Below, in pieces: positions 1 through 9,410 of a stretch of 64,000 bases of DNA; position 1 is the first letter of the stretch; every line of letters starts with the position of its first letter. The translations under genes and the position numbers were made by a program. This stretch comes from Magnetovibrio sp. (GTDB lineage Bacteria > Pseudomonadota > Alphaproteobacteria > Rhodospirillales > Magnetovibrionaceae). The DNA lies in the NCBI RefSeq assembly GCF_036568125.1, contig NZ_DATCTF010000007.1, positions 62,001 through 126,000 of the forward strand. Reading direction: 5' to 3'. The notes below the pieces were generated by a model. That model saw only the letters and a program-made list of their open reading frames with translations, did not search any database and was not told the origin of the DNA.

Positions 1-2
1 CG

Positions 3-1301
3 GTACTGATCGGCATTGCGGCGTTGTTCGCGGCCACGATGATCAAATCGGGGCCGCAACCAGCGACCAGAGAAGAGCGCGCTGCCAAGGTGCGCGTCAT
101 CAAGGTGTCCAAATTGGATGTCGTGCCGCATGTTTCCGGTTATGGCGCTGCCCAACCCGGGCGGGTGTGGAGCGCAGTGGCCGAAGTCGCGGGGCCGATC
201 GTGTGGGTTTCGCCCAATCTGGAAAATGGCAAACAAATCGCGGCGGGCGAGGAGGTTCTGCGCATCGACGAGGCCAGCTACCGCCTGAACCGCGCGCAGA
301 TCGACGCGCAGATGCGCGCGTCCGAGATCAAGGACAAGACCACCGCAGCCTCCCTGGCCATCGCCGAGCGGGATCTGAAGCTGTTGCGCGACGATTATGC
401 GCGCAAAAAGGAACTGGCCGCCAAGGGCGCGGTGTCGAAAACCAGCCTCGAAGCCGCTGAACGCCAGATGTTGAGCGGCGAAACTCAGGTGCAGAACCTG
501 AAAAACAATTTGGCCGTCAACGCCGCCGACCGCGAGGTCCTGGCCTCGCAATATGCATTGGCCGAGCTGGATTTGAGCCACACCCTGATCACCGCGCCGT
601 TCGACGTGCGCATCACCCAGGTCAACGCCGATCTGGCGCAGTACGCCAGCAAGGGGCAGACGTTGTTCCAAGGCGACGGCACGGACATGGCCGAGGTCGA
701 GGCACAGTTTCCCATCGGTTCACTGCGTCCGCTGATCGCCGGGCGACAAATTGCCCAAGGCGGCACGCCTTCGGCGCTATCGCCCATGCAAGGCGCGTTG
801 GGCTTGGACGCGACGATTCGCCTGAATGCGGGTACCCATACGGTCGAATGGCCGGCCAAGGTGACGCGGGTGTCGGGCACCATCGACGCCGCGACGCAGT
901 CCGTGGGCATCGTCGCCAGCGTTGCCGATCCCTACCAGCAAGCCAGCCCCGGCCAGCGCCCGCCCTTGGTGCGCGGCACCTTTGTCGAGGTCAAACTGCA
1001 GGGTGCGCCGATCGAAGGGCAACTCGCGGTGCCCGCCGAAGCGGTGCGACAAGGCAAGGTCTATGTGGTCGGCGAAGACAACAGACTGGTCATACAGCCG
1101 GTCGAGGTCGCCTTCACCCAGGCGGGTTTCAGCGTTCTGTCCAAGGGGCTCAAGCCCGGCAGTCTGCTGGTGGTCAGCGATCTGGTGCCGGCCATCGCGG
1201 GCATGTTGCTCGATCCCGTCGAGGACAAGAAAACTAAAATGAAGCTGGTCGCGGATGCGACCGGGCAACAACCCGATCCGTCCAAACGCCAGAAGCAGTA
1301 G
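3..1301 (+). CDS. RND efflux periplasmic adaptor (HlyD/AcrA family), 5' truncated
   Basis: Periplasmic membrane-fusion subunit of a tripartite RND pump; it should bridge the inner-membrane permease encoded next to it and an outer-membrane channel. The reading frame is open to the left window edge, and the first visible residues (VLIGIAALFAATM) look like the end of an N-terminal membrane anchor, so the true start lies upstream. Then come a lipoyl-like half (GRVWSAVAEVAGPIVWVSP, about residues 50-75), an alpha-helical hairpin rich in K/E/A (about 95-175), the second lipoyl half (LDLSHTLITAPFDVRI) and beta-barrel segments to the C-terminus. Only 9 bases separate it from the permease, so the two are co-transcribed. 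Substrate is not visible. Family assignment is firm; a drug or metal specificity would be a guess. Confidence 0.9.
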   Translation, partial: VLIGIAALFAATMIKSGPQPATREERAAKVRVIKVSKLDVVPHVSGYGAAQPGRVWSAVAEVAGPIVWVSPNLENGKQIAAGEEVLRIDEASYRLNRAQIDAQMRASEIKDKTTAASLAIAERDLKLLRDDYARKKELAAKGAVSKTSLEAAERQMLSGETQVQNLKNNLAVNAADREVLASQYALAELDLSHTLITAPFDVRITQVNADLAQYASKGQTLFQGDGTDMAEVEAQFPIGSLRPLIAGRQIAQGGTPSALSPMQGALGLDATIRLNAGTHTVEWPAKVTRVSGTIDAATQSVGIVASVADPYQQASPGQRPPLVRGTFVEVKLQGAPIEGQLAVPAEAVRQGKVYVVGEDNRLVIQPVEVAFTQAGFSVLSKGLKPGSLLVVSDLVPAIAGMLLDPVEDKKTKMKLVADATGQQPDPSKRQKQ

Positions 1302-1310
1302 GCCGTCGCC

Positions 1311-4300
1311 ATGATCCGTTATTTTGCGCAGCATCCGACGGCGGCCAATCTGATGATGGCGGCGGTCCTCATTCTCGGTTTTACGGCGCTGCCGAAATTG
1401 CAGCGCGACACCTTTCCGACCATACCCGCGACCGAGGTCGAAATTCGTGTCGCATACCCCGGCGCGACCCCGGCCGAGGTCGAGGACGCGGTTTGCCAGC
1501 GCATCGAAGACGCACTCGAAAGCGTCACCGACCTGGTCGAGGTGCGGTGCGATGCGCGTGAGAACGTCGCCATCGGCGTTGCCGAAATGCGCGAAGGCGC
1601 GGACCTGGGCACCTTTTACGACGATGTGAAATCGCAGATCGAAGCGATCACCAGCTTTCCCGCCGAGGCCAAGTCGCCGTCGGTGATCAAGCTGGAGCGC
1701 ACTGCCGTGGTTGCCTCCATCGCCATTACCGGCGACATGGAACCGCGCATGCTCAAGGCCTATGCCGAAAAGGTCAAAGACCGCATCAAGCGCGACGGCC
1801 GCATCGCCCAGGTGGTGGTGAAGGGCTTTTCCGATCAAAACATCGCCATCGAGCTGCCGGTAGAGGTGCTGCGCCGGTACGGGTTGTCCATTTCCGACGT
1901 CACCGCCGCGCTGGAACGCCAAAGCCTGGATCTGCCCGCCGGGGTGATGCAGGCCCAAGGCGGTGATTGGATCGTGCGCTTCACCGGCCAGCGGCGCGTG
2001 GTCGAGGATTTCAAGAACCTCGTTGTGACCTCCAGCCGCGCGGGCGGGCGGGTGTTTTTGGGCGACATCGCGCGCATTCACGTCGAATTCGACGCGCCGG
2101 AAGAAAAGGTCTTGTTCAACGGTCAACGCGCGGCGTTGCTGGAAGTGTCGAAGACTGAAAACCAAGACGCTTTGCGGGTGATGACCGCCATTCAGGAAAA
2201 TCTGCAACGCGAACGCGCCGCCGCGCCGCGCGGGGTACGTTTCGATATCAGCCAGGACACCACCTCCAACATTCGCGACCGTCTGCGGTTGTTGACGGAA
2301 AACGGCGCCATGGGCTTGGTGCTGGTGTTTTTAGTGATGTGGGCGTTTTTCAGCCTGCGCTTTAGCTTTTGGGTCACCATGGGCTTGCCGGTGTCGTTCT
2401 TGGGCGCGGTGTTCGCCATGAACGCGCTGGGCTATTCCATCAACATGATCACCATGGTGGCGTTGTTGGTCGCCATCGGTTTGTTGATGGACGACGCCAT
2501 CGTCATCGCCGAAAACATCGCCGCCCAGGCGCGCAAGGGCAAAAAAGCCCTGGACGCGGTGGTCGACGGCACGCGCCAAGTGCTGCCTGGGGTGTTCGCG
2601 TCGTTCGTCACCACCATTTTGGTGGTCGGGCCGCTGGGGCTGATGATGGGCAAGATGGGGGCGGTGCTCAAATTCATGCCGATCATCTTGGTGATCACCT
2701 TGGCGGTCAGCCTGATCGAGGCGTTTTTGATCCTGCCCGCGCACCTGCGCCATGCCGTCGATAGCGCCCACGGCGACGACCGCAACCGCGTGCAGCGCTG
2801 GGCGGAAGGCAAGTTTGGCGCCCTGCGCGACAATATACTCGGCCCGTGGGTGGATCGCGCCATCGCCCGGCCGTACCTGACGGTGGGCACGCTTTTGGGC
2901 GTGGTGCTGGTGTCCGTGGCGACCATTCCAGCGGGGCTGTTCAAGTACCAAGCATTCCCCGACCTGGAAAGTGACACCATTCAGGCGCGTATTCTGTTGC
3001 CCCAAGGGACGCCGCTCGCTCGCACCGAAGAGGTGGTGGCCTTGGTCGACGCGGCGCTCAAACAGGTCGACGACGAATATTCGGCACACCAAAAAGGCGG
3101 GCAACGGTTGGTGCAAAACGTCACCATTCAATACAACACCAACATCGACGCGTTCGAAAGCGGCCCGCACATCGCCACCGTCAGCGCCGACTTGCTGCGC
3201 GCGGAAAAGCGCAACGGCAAAATCGTGGATATGCTGGCGCGCTGGCGCGAACTCACCGGCGCGGTGCCCGACGTTATCGCCTTTAAGTTCACCGACAAGG
3301 AACGCGGCGTCGCGGGCAAGGCCATCGACGTGCGCCTGCACGGCAACAACCTCGATCAACTGAAAAAGGCCTCGGTCGAGCTGCAAACGTGGCTGCGCGG
3401 GTTCAAGGGCGTGTTGGATCTCAGCGACGACCTGCGTCCGGGCAAGCCGGAATACCAGATCAGTCTGAAAGACAGCGCCGGCAGTTTCGGCGTGACGTCG
3501 CGCGCCATCGCCGCCGAGGTCCGCGCCGCGGTGCAGGGCTCGACCAATTTGGAAATCGCCGCGAGGGATGAGACCTATGACGTGGTGGTGCGTGTCGCGG
3601 GCGATGACCTGAAAGGGTTGAACGACCTGCGCGAACTGACCGTCACCGCCGCCGATGGCCGTCAGGTGCCGTTGTTCGCCGTCGCCGACATCACGGAAAC
3701 GCGGGGCTTTTCGCGCATCAACCGGGTCGGCGGGGCGCGCACCGTGACCATCCAGGGCAAGCTCGACACTGATGTCGCCAACGCCCGCGAGCTGATGGCG
3801 GCGATGAAAGCCAAGTTCATGCCCCAATTGAAGGAAAAGTATCCGGGCATTCGTTTCTCGTCCCAAGGCCAAGACAAGGAAACGGCGGCCACCGGCAATT
3901 CCTTGCAGACCAATCTACTGATCGGTCTGGTGGGCATCTTCTTGGTGTTGGCCTTGCAATTTAAAAGCTATCTCCAACCCGTCGCGGTGCTGATGTCGAT
4001 CCCCATGGCGGTGATCGGCGTGATCTGGGGCCATTTGGCGCTGGGCCATGAGTTGACCATGCCGTCGATGGTCGGCCTGGCGACGCTGGCGGGCATCGTC
4101 GTCAACGACAACATCTTGCTGGTGGCGTTCATCAAGGAACGCTTGGCCGCAGGCGAAGACGTCGCCCATGCCGCCCGCCAGGCCGCGCGCGACCGGTTTC
4201 GCGCCATCATGCTGACGTCGTTGACCACCATTGCCGGATTGCTGCCGTTGCTGATGGAAACCAGTACCCAGGCGCAGTTTTTGATCCCGCTGGTGATCAG

Positions 4301-4430
4301 CCTGACGTTCGGGCTGTTCAGCGCCACGGTGCTGGCGTTGTTGATGGTGCCGTCGATGTTCATGATCTTCGATGACTTAGGCCTGCTGAAGGCCGAAACC
4401 GCCGCCGCGCCGGTTAACGAGAAGAATTGA
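1311..4430 (+). CDS. RND family efflux permease (AcrB/AcrD/AcrF family)
   Basis: Inner-membrane proton-driven exporter of 1039 residues, the usual RND length. It opens with a transmembrane helix (HPTAANLMMAAVLILGFTALP), followed by the periplasmic porter domain (YPGATPAEVEDAVCQRIEDAL is the typical PC/PN motif), a first membrane block around residues 330-480 containing the paired acidic residues of the proton relay (LLMDDAIVIAENI), a second porter region, and a second membrane block from about 860 (GLVGIFLVLALQFKSYLQP). It starts 9 bases after the adaptor gene. The sequence resembles the branch of RND permeases common in marine Proteobacteria rather than E. coli AcrB itself. No outer-membrane factor gene is in view; it could lie upstream of the window or be TolC supplied from elsewhere. 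Confidence 0.93.
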   Translation: MIRYFAQHPTAANLMMAAVLILGFTALPKLQRDTFPTIPATEVEIRVAYPGATPAEVEDAVCQRIEDALESVTDLVEVRCDARENVAIGVAEMREGADLGTFYDDVKSQIEAITSFPAEAKSPSVIKLERTAVVASIAITGDMEPRMLKAYAEKVKDRIKRDGRIAQVVVKGFSDQNIAIELPVEVLRRYGLSISDVTAALERQSLDLPAGVMQAQGGDWIVRFTGQRRVVEDFKNLVVTSSRAGGRVFLGDIARIHVEFDAPEEKVLFNGQRAALLEVSKTENQDALRVMTAIQENLQRERAAAPRGVRFDISQDTTSNIRDRLRLLTENGAMGLVLVFLVMWAFFSLRFSFWVTMGLPVSFLGAVFAMNALGYSINMITMVALLVAIGLLMDDAIVIAENIAAQARKGKKALDAVVDGTRQVLPGVFASFVTTILVVGPLGLMMGKMGAVLKFMPIILVITLAVSLIEAFLILPAHLRHAVDSAHGDDRNRVQRWAEGKFGALRDNILGPWVDRAIARPYLTVGTLLGVVLVSVATIPAGLFKYQAFPDLESDTIQARILLPQGTPLARTEEVVALVDAALKQVDDEYSAHQKGGQRLVQNVTIQYNTNIDAFESGPHIATVSADLLRAEKRNGKIVDMLARWRELTGAVPDVIAFKFTDKERGVAGKAIDVRLHGNNLDQLKKASVELQTWLRGFKGVLDLSDDLRPGKPEYQISLKDSAGSFGVTSRAIAAEVRAAVQGSTNLEIAARDETYDVVVRVAGDDLKGLNDLRELTVTAADGRQVPLFAVADITETRGFSRINRVGGARTVTIQGKLDTDVANARELMAAMKAKFMPQLKEKYPGIRFSSQGQDKETAATGNSLQTNLLIGLVGIFLVLALQFKSYLQPVAVLMSIPMAVIGVIWGHLALGHELTMPSMVGLATLAGIVVNDNILLVAFIKERLAAGEDVAHAARQAARDRFRAIMLTSLTTIAGLLPLLMETSTQAQFLIPLVISLTFGLFSATVLALLMVPSMFMIFDDLGLLKAETAAAPVNEKN

Positions 4431-4496
4431 ACCTTTTTTCGCATTTGGGGGTGGTGATCGGCCCCCCCACACCCCAAATTCTTGGTGAACAATCGA

Positions 4497-4520
4497 GGGG
4501 GCCGAATTTACGGCCCCCTT
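4497..4520 (+). terminator. Rho-independent terminator after the RND operon
   Basis: GGGGGCCG (4497-4504) pairs perfectly with CGGCCCCC (4511-4518) across a 6-base AT-rich loop and is followed by TT. It lies 66 bases beyond the permease stop codon and just before clpS. The U-tract is short, so termination strength is uncertain. A second weaker pairing, TTTGGGG with CCCCAAA, sits just upstream at about 4444-4479. Confidence 0.65.
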
Positions 4521-4618
4521 CGTTCGCGCTATGATTTGACGGTTGAGGTGATTCCCTGGCCATGTCGGCGCAAGATCACGGACGGCGGAGATTTGAACAC
4601 GTGAGCAGAAGTTTTCTG

Positions 4619-4957
4619 ATGAGCCAGACCGGCGGCAGCGGCGGCGGTCGTGACGACGACCACGATACGGGGCTGGTCCTCAAAACCCGGCAAAAGACCA
4701 AAAAACCGTCCATGTACAAGGTTTTGATGCTGAACGACGACTACACCCCGATGGAATTCGTGGTGCATATCTTGGAGCGCATCTTCAACAAAACCCAGGA
4801 AGAAGCCACACAGATCATGCTGCACGTGCACCAAAAGGGCGTCGGTGTGTGCGGCGTGTTCACTTATGAGGTTGCCGAAACCAAGGCCGCCCAGGTGATG
4901 GACTTGGCGCGCCAAAATCAGCATCCTTTACAGTGCACAATCGAAAAAGATGCCTAA
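4619..4957 (+). CDS. clpS: ATP-dependent Clp protease adaptor ClpS
   Basis: N-degron adaptor that delivers substrates with destabilising N-terminal residues to ClpAP. The core is textbook Clp[22 protein letters not shown] forms the substrate pocket (the N-D-D-Y-T-P-M motif), followed by the [27 protein letters not shown] region and the [11 protein letters not shown] tail. The chosen ATG gives 112 residues, matching alphaproteobacterial homologues. Earlier in-frame starts exist at 4562 (ATG, preceded by GAGGTG) and 4601 (GTG, preceded by GGCGGAG), so the flexible N-terminal tail may be longer. clpA follows 78 bases downstream, the usual functional pairing. Confidence 0.95.
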   Translation: MSQTGGSGGGRDDDHDTGLVLKTRQKTKKPSMYKVLMLNDDYTPMEFVVHILERIFNKTQEEATQIMLHVHQKGVGVCGVFTYEVAETKAAQVMDLARQNQHPLQCTIEKDA

Positions 4958-5035
4958 ATAAAGAAGACGAAAGATACGCAACCTCATAAAAACAGCGCCC
5001 CGATCAAACGGACGCACAGCGGAGAGTGAACGACG

Positions 5036-7420
5036 ATGTTGTCGAGAAACCTAGAGCAGTCCTTGCACCGCGCCCTCAACATCGCGGGTGAATACCACCA
5101 CGAATTCGCCACGCTGGAGCACCTGTTGCTGTCGCTGATCGAAGACCCGGATGCGGTCTCGGTGCTGCGCGCATGCGATGTGGATCTCGACAAAATCCAC
5201 GACGATGTCATCAATTTCCTCGAAAACGAGTTGGTCTTGCCGCCGCTCGACGGCTTGGAAGACCCCAAGCCGACATCCGGCTTTCAACGCGTGATTCAGC
5301 GCGCCATCATCCACGTCCAGTCGTCCGGCCGCGAAGAAGTCACCGGCGCGAACGTATTGGTGGCGCTGTTTTCCGAACGCGAATCCCATGCCGTCTACTT
5401 CCTGCAAGACCAGGATATGACCCGACTGGATGCGGTCAATTACATCAGTCACGGTATCGCCAAGGCGCCGGGCGCGTCCGAAGAGCGTCTGGTCACCGGC
5501 GCAGACGAGGATCTAGACGAAGAGGGCGGGGCGAAAAAGGGCGAAGATGCGCTTAAGACCTACTGCGTCAACCTCAACGACAAAGCCGCCGAGGGCAAAA
5601 TCGATCCGTTGATCGGGCGCAGCGACGAGATCGAGCGCACCATTCAGGTGTTGTGCCGCCGTACCAAGAACAATCCGCTTTACGTCGGCGATCCGGGGGT
5701 TGGTAAAACCGCCATCGCCGAAGGCTTGGCGCGGCGCATCGTCGAAAAAGACGTGCCCGAAGTGCTGCTGGACGTCAAAATCTGGGCTTTGGACATGGGC
5801 GCGCTGTTGGCCGGCACGCGCTATCGCGGCGATTTCGAAGAACGCCTCAAGGCGGTCATCAAGGAAATGGAAGCCACCCACGAAAACGTCCTGTTCATCG
5901 ACGAAATCCACACCGTGATCGGTGCGGGGGCGACCTCGGGCGGGTCGATGGACGCATCGAACATCTTGAAGCCGTCGTTGGCCGCGGGGGCGCTGCGCTG
6001 CATCGGATCGACAACCTATAAGGAATACCGCAACCATTTCGAAAAGGATCGCGCCCTGGTGCGCCGGTTCCAGAAAATCGACGTGAACGAGCCTTCGGTC
6101 GAAGACACGGTCAAGATCCTGCGCGGCCTCAAACCCTATTACGAAGAGCACCACAAGGTCCATTACACCGACGCTGCGCTGCGTTCGGCGGTGGAGCTGG
6201 CGGCGCGCTACATCAACGATCGCAAGCTGCCCGACAAAGCCATCGACGTCATCGACGAGGTCGGCGCATCGCGGATGCTGGTGGCCGAAAGCAAACGCAA
6301 AAAGAACGTTTCGGTAAAGGACGTGGAAGCCGTGGTCGCCAAGATCGCACGCATCCCACCGAAAAGTGTTTCAAGCGATGATGTCAAAGTTCTCAAGAAC
6401 TTGGAACGTGATCTTAAGTCAATGGTTTATGGTCAGGATCAGGCCATCACCGCACTTTCAAGCTCTATTAAGCTGGCGCGGGCGGGTCTTCGCGAACCCA
6501 ACAAGCCGATCGGCTCGTACCTGTTCTCCGGTCCCACCGGGGTCGGCAAGACCGAGGTCGCGCGTCAACTGGCCATGACCATGGGCGTGGAACTGGTGCG
6601 CTTTGACATGTCCGAATACATGGAACGCCATTCGGTCTCGCGCCTGATCGGCGCGCCGCCGGGCTATGTCGGCTTCGACCAAGGCGGTCTGCTCACCGAC
6701 GCGGTGGATCAGCAGCCGCACTGCGTTTTGCTGTTGGACGAAATCGAAAAGGCCCACCCGGACCTGTTCAACATCCTGTTGCAGGTGATGGACCACGGCA
6801 AGCTGACCGACAACAACGGCAAGACCATCGATTTCCGCAACGTGGTGTTGATCATGACCACCAACGCGGGCGCGGCGGATCTGGCCAAGGCGGCCATCGG
6901 GTTCGAGCGCACGGTGCGTGAAGGCGACGACCAGGAAGCCATCGAGCGGATGTTCTCGCCGGAATTCCGCAACCGTCTGGACGCCATCATCCCGTTCGCC
7001 AACCTGTCGCCGGAAGTCATGAGCCAAGTGGTGGACAAGTTCGTCATGGAACTCGAAGTCCAGCTTGGCGAGCGCAACGTCACCATCGAACTGACCGACG
7101 AGGCACGCGTGTGGCTGGGCAAGAAGGGTTATGACCGTAACTTCGGCGCCCGGCCCTTGAGCCGCGTCATTCAAGAGCACATCAAGCGGCCCTTGTCCGA
7201 AGAATTGTTGTTCGGTGCGCTGGTCAACGGCGGCGTGGCGCGGGTCAAGGTCGAAGACGGCAAAATCGCGTTCGATTATCCCGAACCCGCTCCCAAGGCG
7301 CCGCCGAAAAAACGCGGCGGACCCAAGGGTGGAAAAGGCGGCCCCAAAGGCTCTCAAGACGGACAGGGCGGTCTGCCGGTGAAGGCCGGGCGCTCGCCGG
7401 TTCCGGCGGTGGTGAAGTGA
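5036..7420 (+). CDS. clpA: ATP-dependent Clp protease ATP-binding subunit ClpA
   Basis: AAA+ unfoldase of the ClpAP protease. A Clp_N domain (residues 1-145) binds ClpS; D1 carries Walker A GDPGVGKT and Walker [10 protein letters not shown]2 carries Walker A GPTGVGKT and Walker [14 protein letters not shown]; a ClpB_D2-small domain follows. GGAGAG 8 bases before the ATG supports the start. At 794 residues it is about 36 longer than E. coli ClpA, and the excess is a C-terminal tail of roughly 45 residues dominated by Lys, Gly and Pro ([17 protein letters not shown]). The tail follows the folded D2 domain and has no counterpart in E. coli. Between the two ATPase domains, around bases 6360-6480, synonymous codon choice shifts briefly to more A/T-ending codons. 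Confidence 0.97.
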   Translation: MLSRNLEQSLHRALNIAGEYHHEFATLEHLLLSLIEDPDAVSVLRACDVDLDKIHDDVINFLENELVLPPLDGLEDPKPTSGFQRVIQRAIIHVQSSGREEVTGANVLVALFSERESHAVYFLQDQDMTRLDAVNYISHGIAKAPGASEERLVTGADEDLDEEGGAKKGEDALKTYCVNLNDKAAEGKIDPLIGRSDEIERTIQVLCRRTKNNPLYVGDPGVGKTAIAEGLARRIVEKDVPEVLLDVKIWALDMGALLAGTRYRGDFEERLKAVIKEMEATHENVLFIDEIHTVIGAGATSGGSMDASNILKPSLAAGALRCIGSTTYKEYRNHFEKDRALVRRFQKIDVNEPSVEDTVKILRGLKPYYEEHHKVHYTDAALRSAVELAARYINDRKLPDKAIDVIDEVGASRMLVAESKRKKNVSVKDVEAVVAKIARIPPKSVSSDDVKVLKNLERDLKSMVYGQDQAITALSSSIKLARAGLREPNKPIGSYLFSGPTGVGKTEVARQLAMTMGVELVRFDMSEYMERHSVSRLIGAPPGYVGFDQGGLLTDAVDQQPHCVLLLDEIEKAHPDLFNILLQVMDHGKLTDNNGKTIDFRNVVLIMTTNAGAADLAKAAIGFERTVREGDDQEAIERMFSPEFRNRLDAIIPFANLSPEVMSQVVDKFVMELEVQLGERNVTIELTDEARVWLGKKGYDRNFGARPLSRVIQEHIKRPLSEELLFGALVNGGVARVKVEDGKIAFDYPEPAPKAPPKKRGGPKGGKGGPKGSQDGQGGLPVKAGRSPVPAVVK

Positions 7421-7474
7421 TCTGAAGCCGTCGTCGCTTTTGTGCCGCAGTTAATTTCCGACATGAACTTCACA

Positions 7475-7513
7475 AACATCTCTCCTTTTGCGTTAAGCAA
7501 AGGGGGAGATGTT
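7475..7513. repeat. 17-bp RNA-type inverted repeat between clpA and a small gene
   Basis: The arms 7475-7491 and 7497-7513 are fully complementary as RNA over 17 pairs (15 Watson-Crick plus two G-U wobbles) around a 5-base GTTAA loop. It begins 55 bases after the clpA stop and ends 117 bases before the start of the 57-codon gene. No U-tract follows, so a simple Rho-independent terminator is unlikely. It may protect the clpA 3' end from exonucleases or form a processing or regulatory site in the small gene's leader; the sequence alone does not decide. Confidence 0.7.
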
Positions 7514-7629
7514 CGGTTTCGTCTCATCAAATGTGTGAGAAGTATTTCTCAGTACATTGATTTAAAACAAAAGATGCGAGCCGCCTCTCTTCCCCCGCCT
7601 GGCACACAGCTTGATCGGAGGACATGATT

Positions 7630-7803
7630 ATGGGCATCAACGTTTATATGGGCCGCAAATTCAACGCCAACCATCAATTGGCGATTTTGCTGACCCGTCA
7701 CCTCGGTTTCGATGGGGCGCGCCAGGAAGCGCGTAAAAACGGCTGGAAAGGCGTTTTGGCCGCGTTGGACGAGCAGAACGCCATCGTTACCGTGCCGCGC
7801 TAG
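7630..7803 (+). CDS. Small conserved-looking hypothetical protein (57 aa)
   Basis: A short gene with a strong ribosome binding site: GGAGGA (7617-7622) lies 7 bases before the ATG at 7630; an ATG at 7624 is too close to the site to be used. The product begins MGINVYMGRKFNANHQLAIL and ends in TVPR. It is soluble, basic and mixed alpha/beta, with no signal peptide, membrane segment or cysteine. GC-rich third positions match the neighbouring genes, supporting real coding. I do not recognise the family. It sits alone between clpA and a convergent gene, downstream of a long hairpin, so it may have its own promoter in the AT-richer stretch 7510-7580. Confidence 0.7.
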   Translation: MGINVYMGRKFNANHQLAILLTRHLGFDGARQEARKNGWKGVLAALDEQNAIVTVPR

Positions 7804-7812
7804 CGCACGACG

Positions 7813-8160
7813 TTATTGCCCCGTGGGGCCTGCAGAGGGGCCTGCAGCGGGCGCACCCGCTGTGGGGCAAGCGCTTTCGGTGACGATCCGCGTCAGTCCT
7901 GGGCCACGAAACGACAGCAGCTGGTGGGTGCCGCCGGGTATGTTGAAATCGCGCTGATTGGGCGTGCCGAGGTTTTGCCCCGGGCGGCTGCGTTCGACCT
8001 TGACGGTGATGCAGGTTTGGCAGGCGTTGTAGACGGTTTCGCGTCCCGCCGCGTCGCGCAAGATGCGCGCACAGCGGTTGATGGCCATGGCCTCCGCCAC
8101 ACTGGCGAGCGCGACAACGCCGAACATCGCCACCACGGTGATTTTGTAAAAATTCGCCAT
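7813..8160 (-). CDS. Small secreted hypothetical protein with paired cysteines
   Basis: A 115-residue product with a clear signal peptide (MANFYKITVVAMFGVVALASVAEA, probable cleavage after AEA). The mature part has C-x-R-I-L and a C-Q-T-C pair (INRCARILRDA, YNACQTCITVKVERSRPG), suggesting a small disulfide- or metal-stabilised domain, then an IPGGTHQLLSF segment and a Pro/Ala/Gly-rich tail. An alternative TTG start at 8175 overlaps the stop codon of the upstream acyltransferase gene by 4 bases and has GAAGGG before it, so translational coupling is possible; I chose the ATG because it gives a compact signal peptide. Function unknown. Confidence 0.72.
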   Translation of the reverse strand: MANFYKITVVAMFGVVALASVAEAMAINRCARILRDAAGRETVYNACQTCITVKVERSRPGQNLGTPNQRDFNIPGGTHQLLSFRGPGLTRIVTESACPTAGAPAAGPSAGPTGQ

Positions 8161-8171
8161 GGCCGATCTTA

Positions 8172-9350
8172 TCAAAGCCCTTCGCCCTGGCGATAGGGAC
8201 TTTCTTCGTGCAGCAATTCGCGTTCGTGGTGGATGGCGCGCCGCTCTTGGTCGAGGAACTGCGCCACCGCCCGGCGAAACCCGGGATCGGGAATGAAGTG
8301 GGCGGAATGAGTCAGAACCGGCACGTAGCCGCGCGCGATCTTGTGTTCACCCTGGGCCCCGGCCTCGACCCGCGCCAAACCCAGTTCGATGGCGGCGTCG
8401 ATGGCTTGATGGTAGCAGACTTCGAAGTGCAGGTAGCGCACGTCCTCTATGCAGCCCCAGTATCGGCCATACAGCGCGTCGGTGCCGATCAGGTTGAGCG
8501 CGCCTGCGATGATGTCGCCGTCGCGCATCGCCATCACCAACATCACCCGGTCCGCCATGCGTTCGCCCAAAAGCTGGAAAAAGTCGCGATTGAGGTACGG
8601 TTGGCCCCATTTGCGATTGCTGGTGTCGAGATAAAAGCCGTACAGGGCATCCCAATGGTGGGGGCGGATCGCGTCGCCGCTGAGGCGTTCGACCCGCACC
8701 CCGCTGTCTGCGGTGGCGATGCGGCGTTCCTTTTTCAGCGCCTTGCGCTTGCGCGACGACAGCGCGCCCAGAAAATCGTCGTAACTGCCGTAATCGCGGT
8801 TGTGCCAATGGTATTGCAGGCCGACGCGCGAAAGATACCCCGCGTCGTTGAACACGGCGACATCCGCGTCGGGGATAAAATTGGCGTGCAGACTGGACAG
8901 ATCGGCACCCTGGGCGGCACCGGCCATGGTTTCGGCCAACTGGCGCTTGAGCGTGGCACGGACCGTCGTACCGAGGTCACCGCGCACCAACAACCGCGGC
9001 CCGGTCACCGGGGTGAACGGCACCCCCGACATCAGTTTGGGATAATAGGTGCCGCCCGCGCGCTCGTAAGCTTCCGCCCAGCCCCAGTCGAACACGTATT
9101 CGCCCATGGAATTGCCCTTGAGATACAAAGGGCTGGCGGCCAGCAGCGCGCCGCTATGATCCTTGATCAGAACGTGACGCGGCGACCATCCGGCTTTGGC
9201 GTCGACGCACCCGGCGTCTTCCAAACTGGCCAGAAAGGCATAGCTGAGGAACGGGTTTTCCGCCCCCGCGCAGGCATCCCACTCGTCTGGCGAAACACCG
9301 CTTAAGCGCTCCGCCACCGATACATCGAACTGTTCGCTTCCGTCAGGCAT
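8172..9350 (-). CDS. COG3146/DUF482 family N-acyltransferase (FemAB/GNAT-like)
   Basis: A 392-residue cytosolic protein of the family annotated as predicted N-acyltransferase or peptidogalycan-type protein. Recognisable family segments are NPFLSYAFLASLEDAGC, SPLYLKGNSMGEYVFDWGWA, YYPKLMSGVPFTPVTGPRLL, the basic helix LSSRKRKALKKERR and the C-terminal ARVEAGAQGEHKIARGYVPV. The fold is a double GNAT-like domain; the natural acceptor is not established for the family. It lies 60 bases downstream of ridA on the same strand, a pairing often seen in alphaproteobacteria, and runs directly into the small secreted protein gene. Confidence 0.85.
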   Translation of the reverse strand: MPDGSEQFDVSVAERLSGVSPDEWDACAGAENPFLSYAFLASLEDAGCVDAKAGWSPRHVLIKDHSGALLAASPLYLKGNSMGEYVFDWGWAEAYERAGGTYYPKLMSGVPFTPVTGPRLLVRGDLGTTVRATLKRQLAETMAGAAQGADLSSLHANFIPDADVAVFNDAGYLSRVGLQYHWHNRDYGSYDDFLGALSSRKRKALKKERRIATADSGVRVERLSGDAIRPHHWDALYGFYLDTSNRKWGQPYLNRDFFQLLGERMADRVMLVMAMRDGDIIAGALNLIGTDALYGRYWGCIEDVRYLHFEVCYHQAIDAAIELGLARVEAGAQGEHKIARGYVPVLTHSAHFIPDPGFRRAVAQFLDQERRAIHHERELLHEESPYRQGEGL

Positions 9351-9410
9351 GGCCTAGAGATGTGAGTCCGTTGTACGGATCGCAAGGATATTTGTCGCAA
9401 CCAGGGTGGC

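Noticed and set aside
7442-7627. 61-codon frame across the clpA downstream hairpin
   Set aside because: No ribosome site, contains the long hairpin, and codon use is unlike the neighbours; the real small gene begins at 7630 in another frame.
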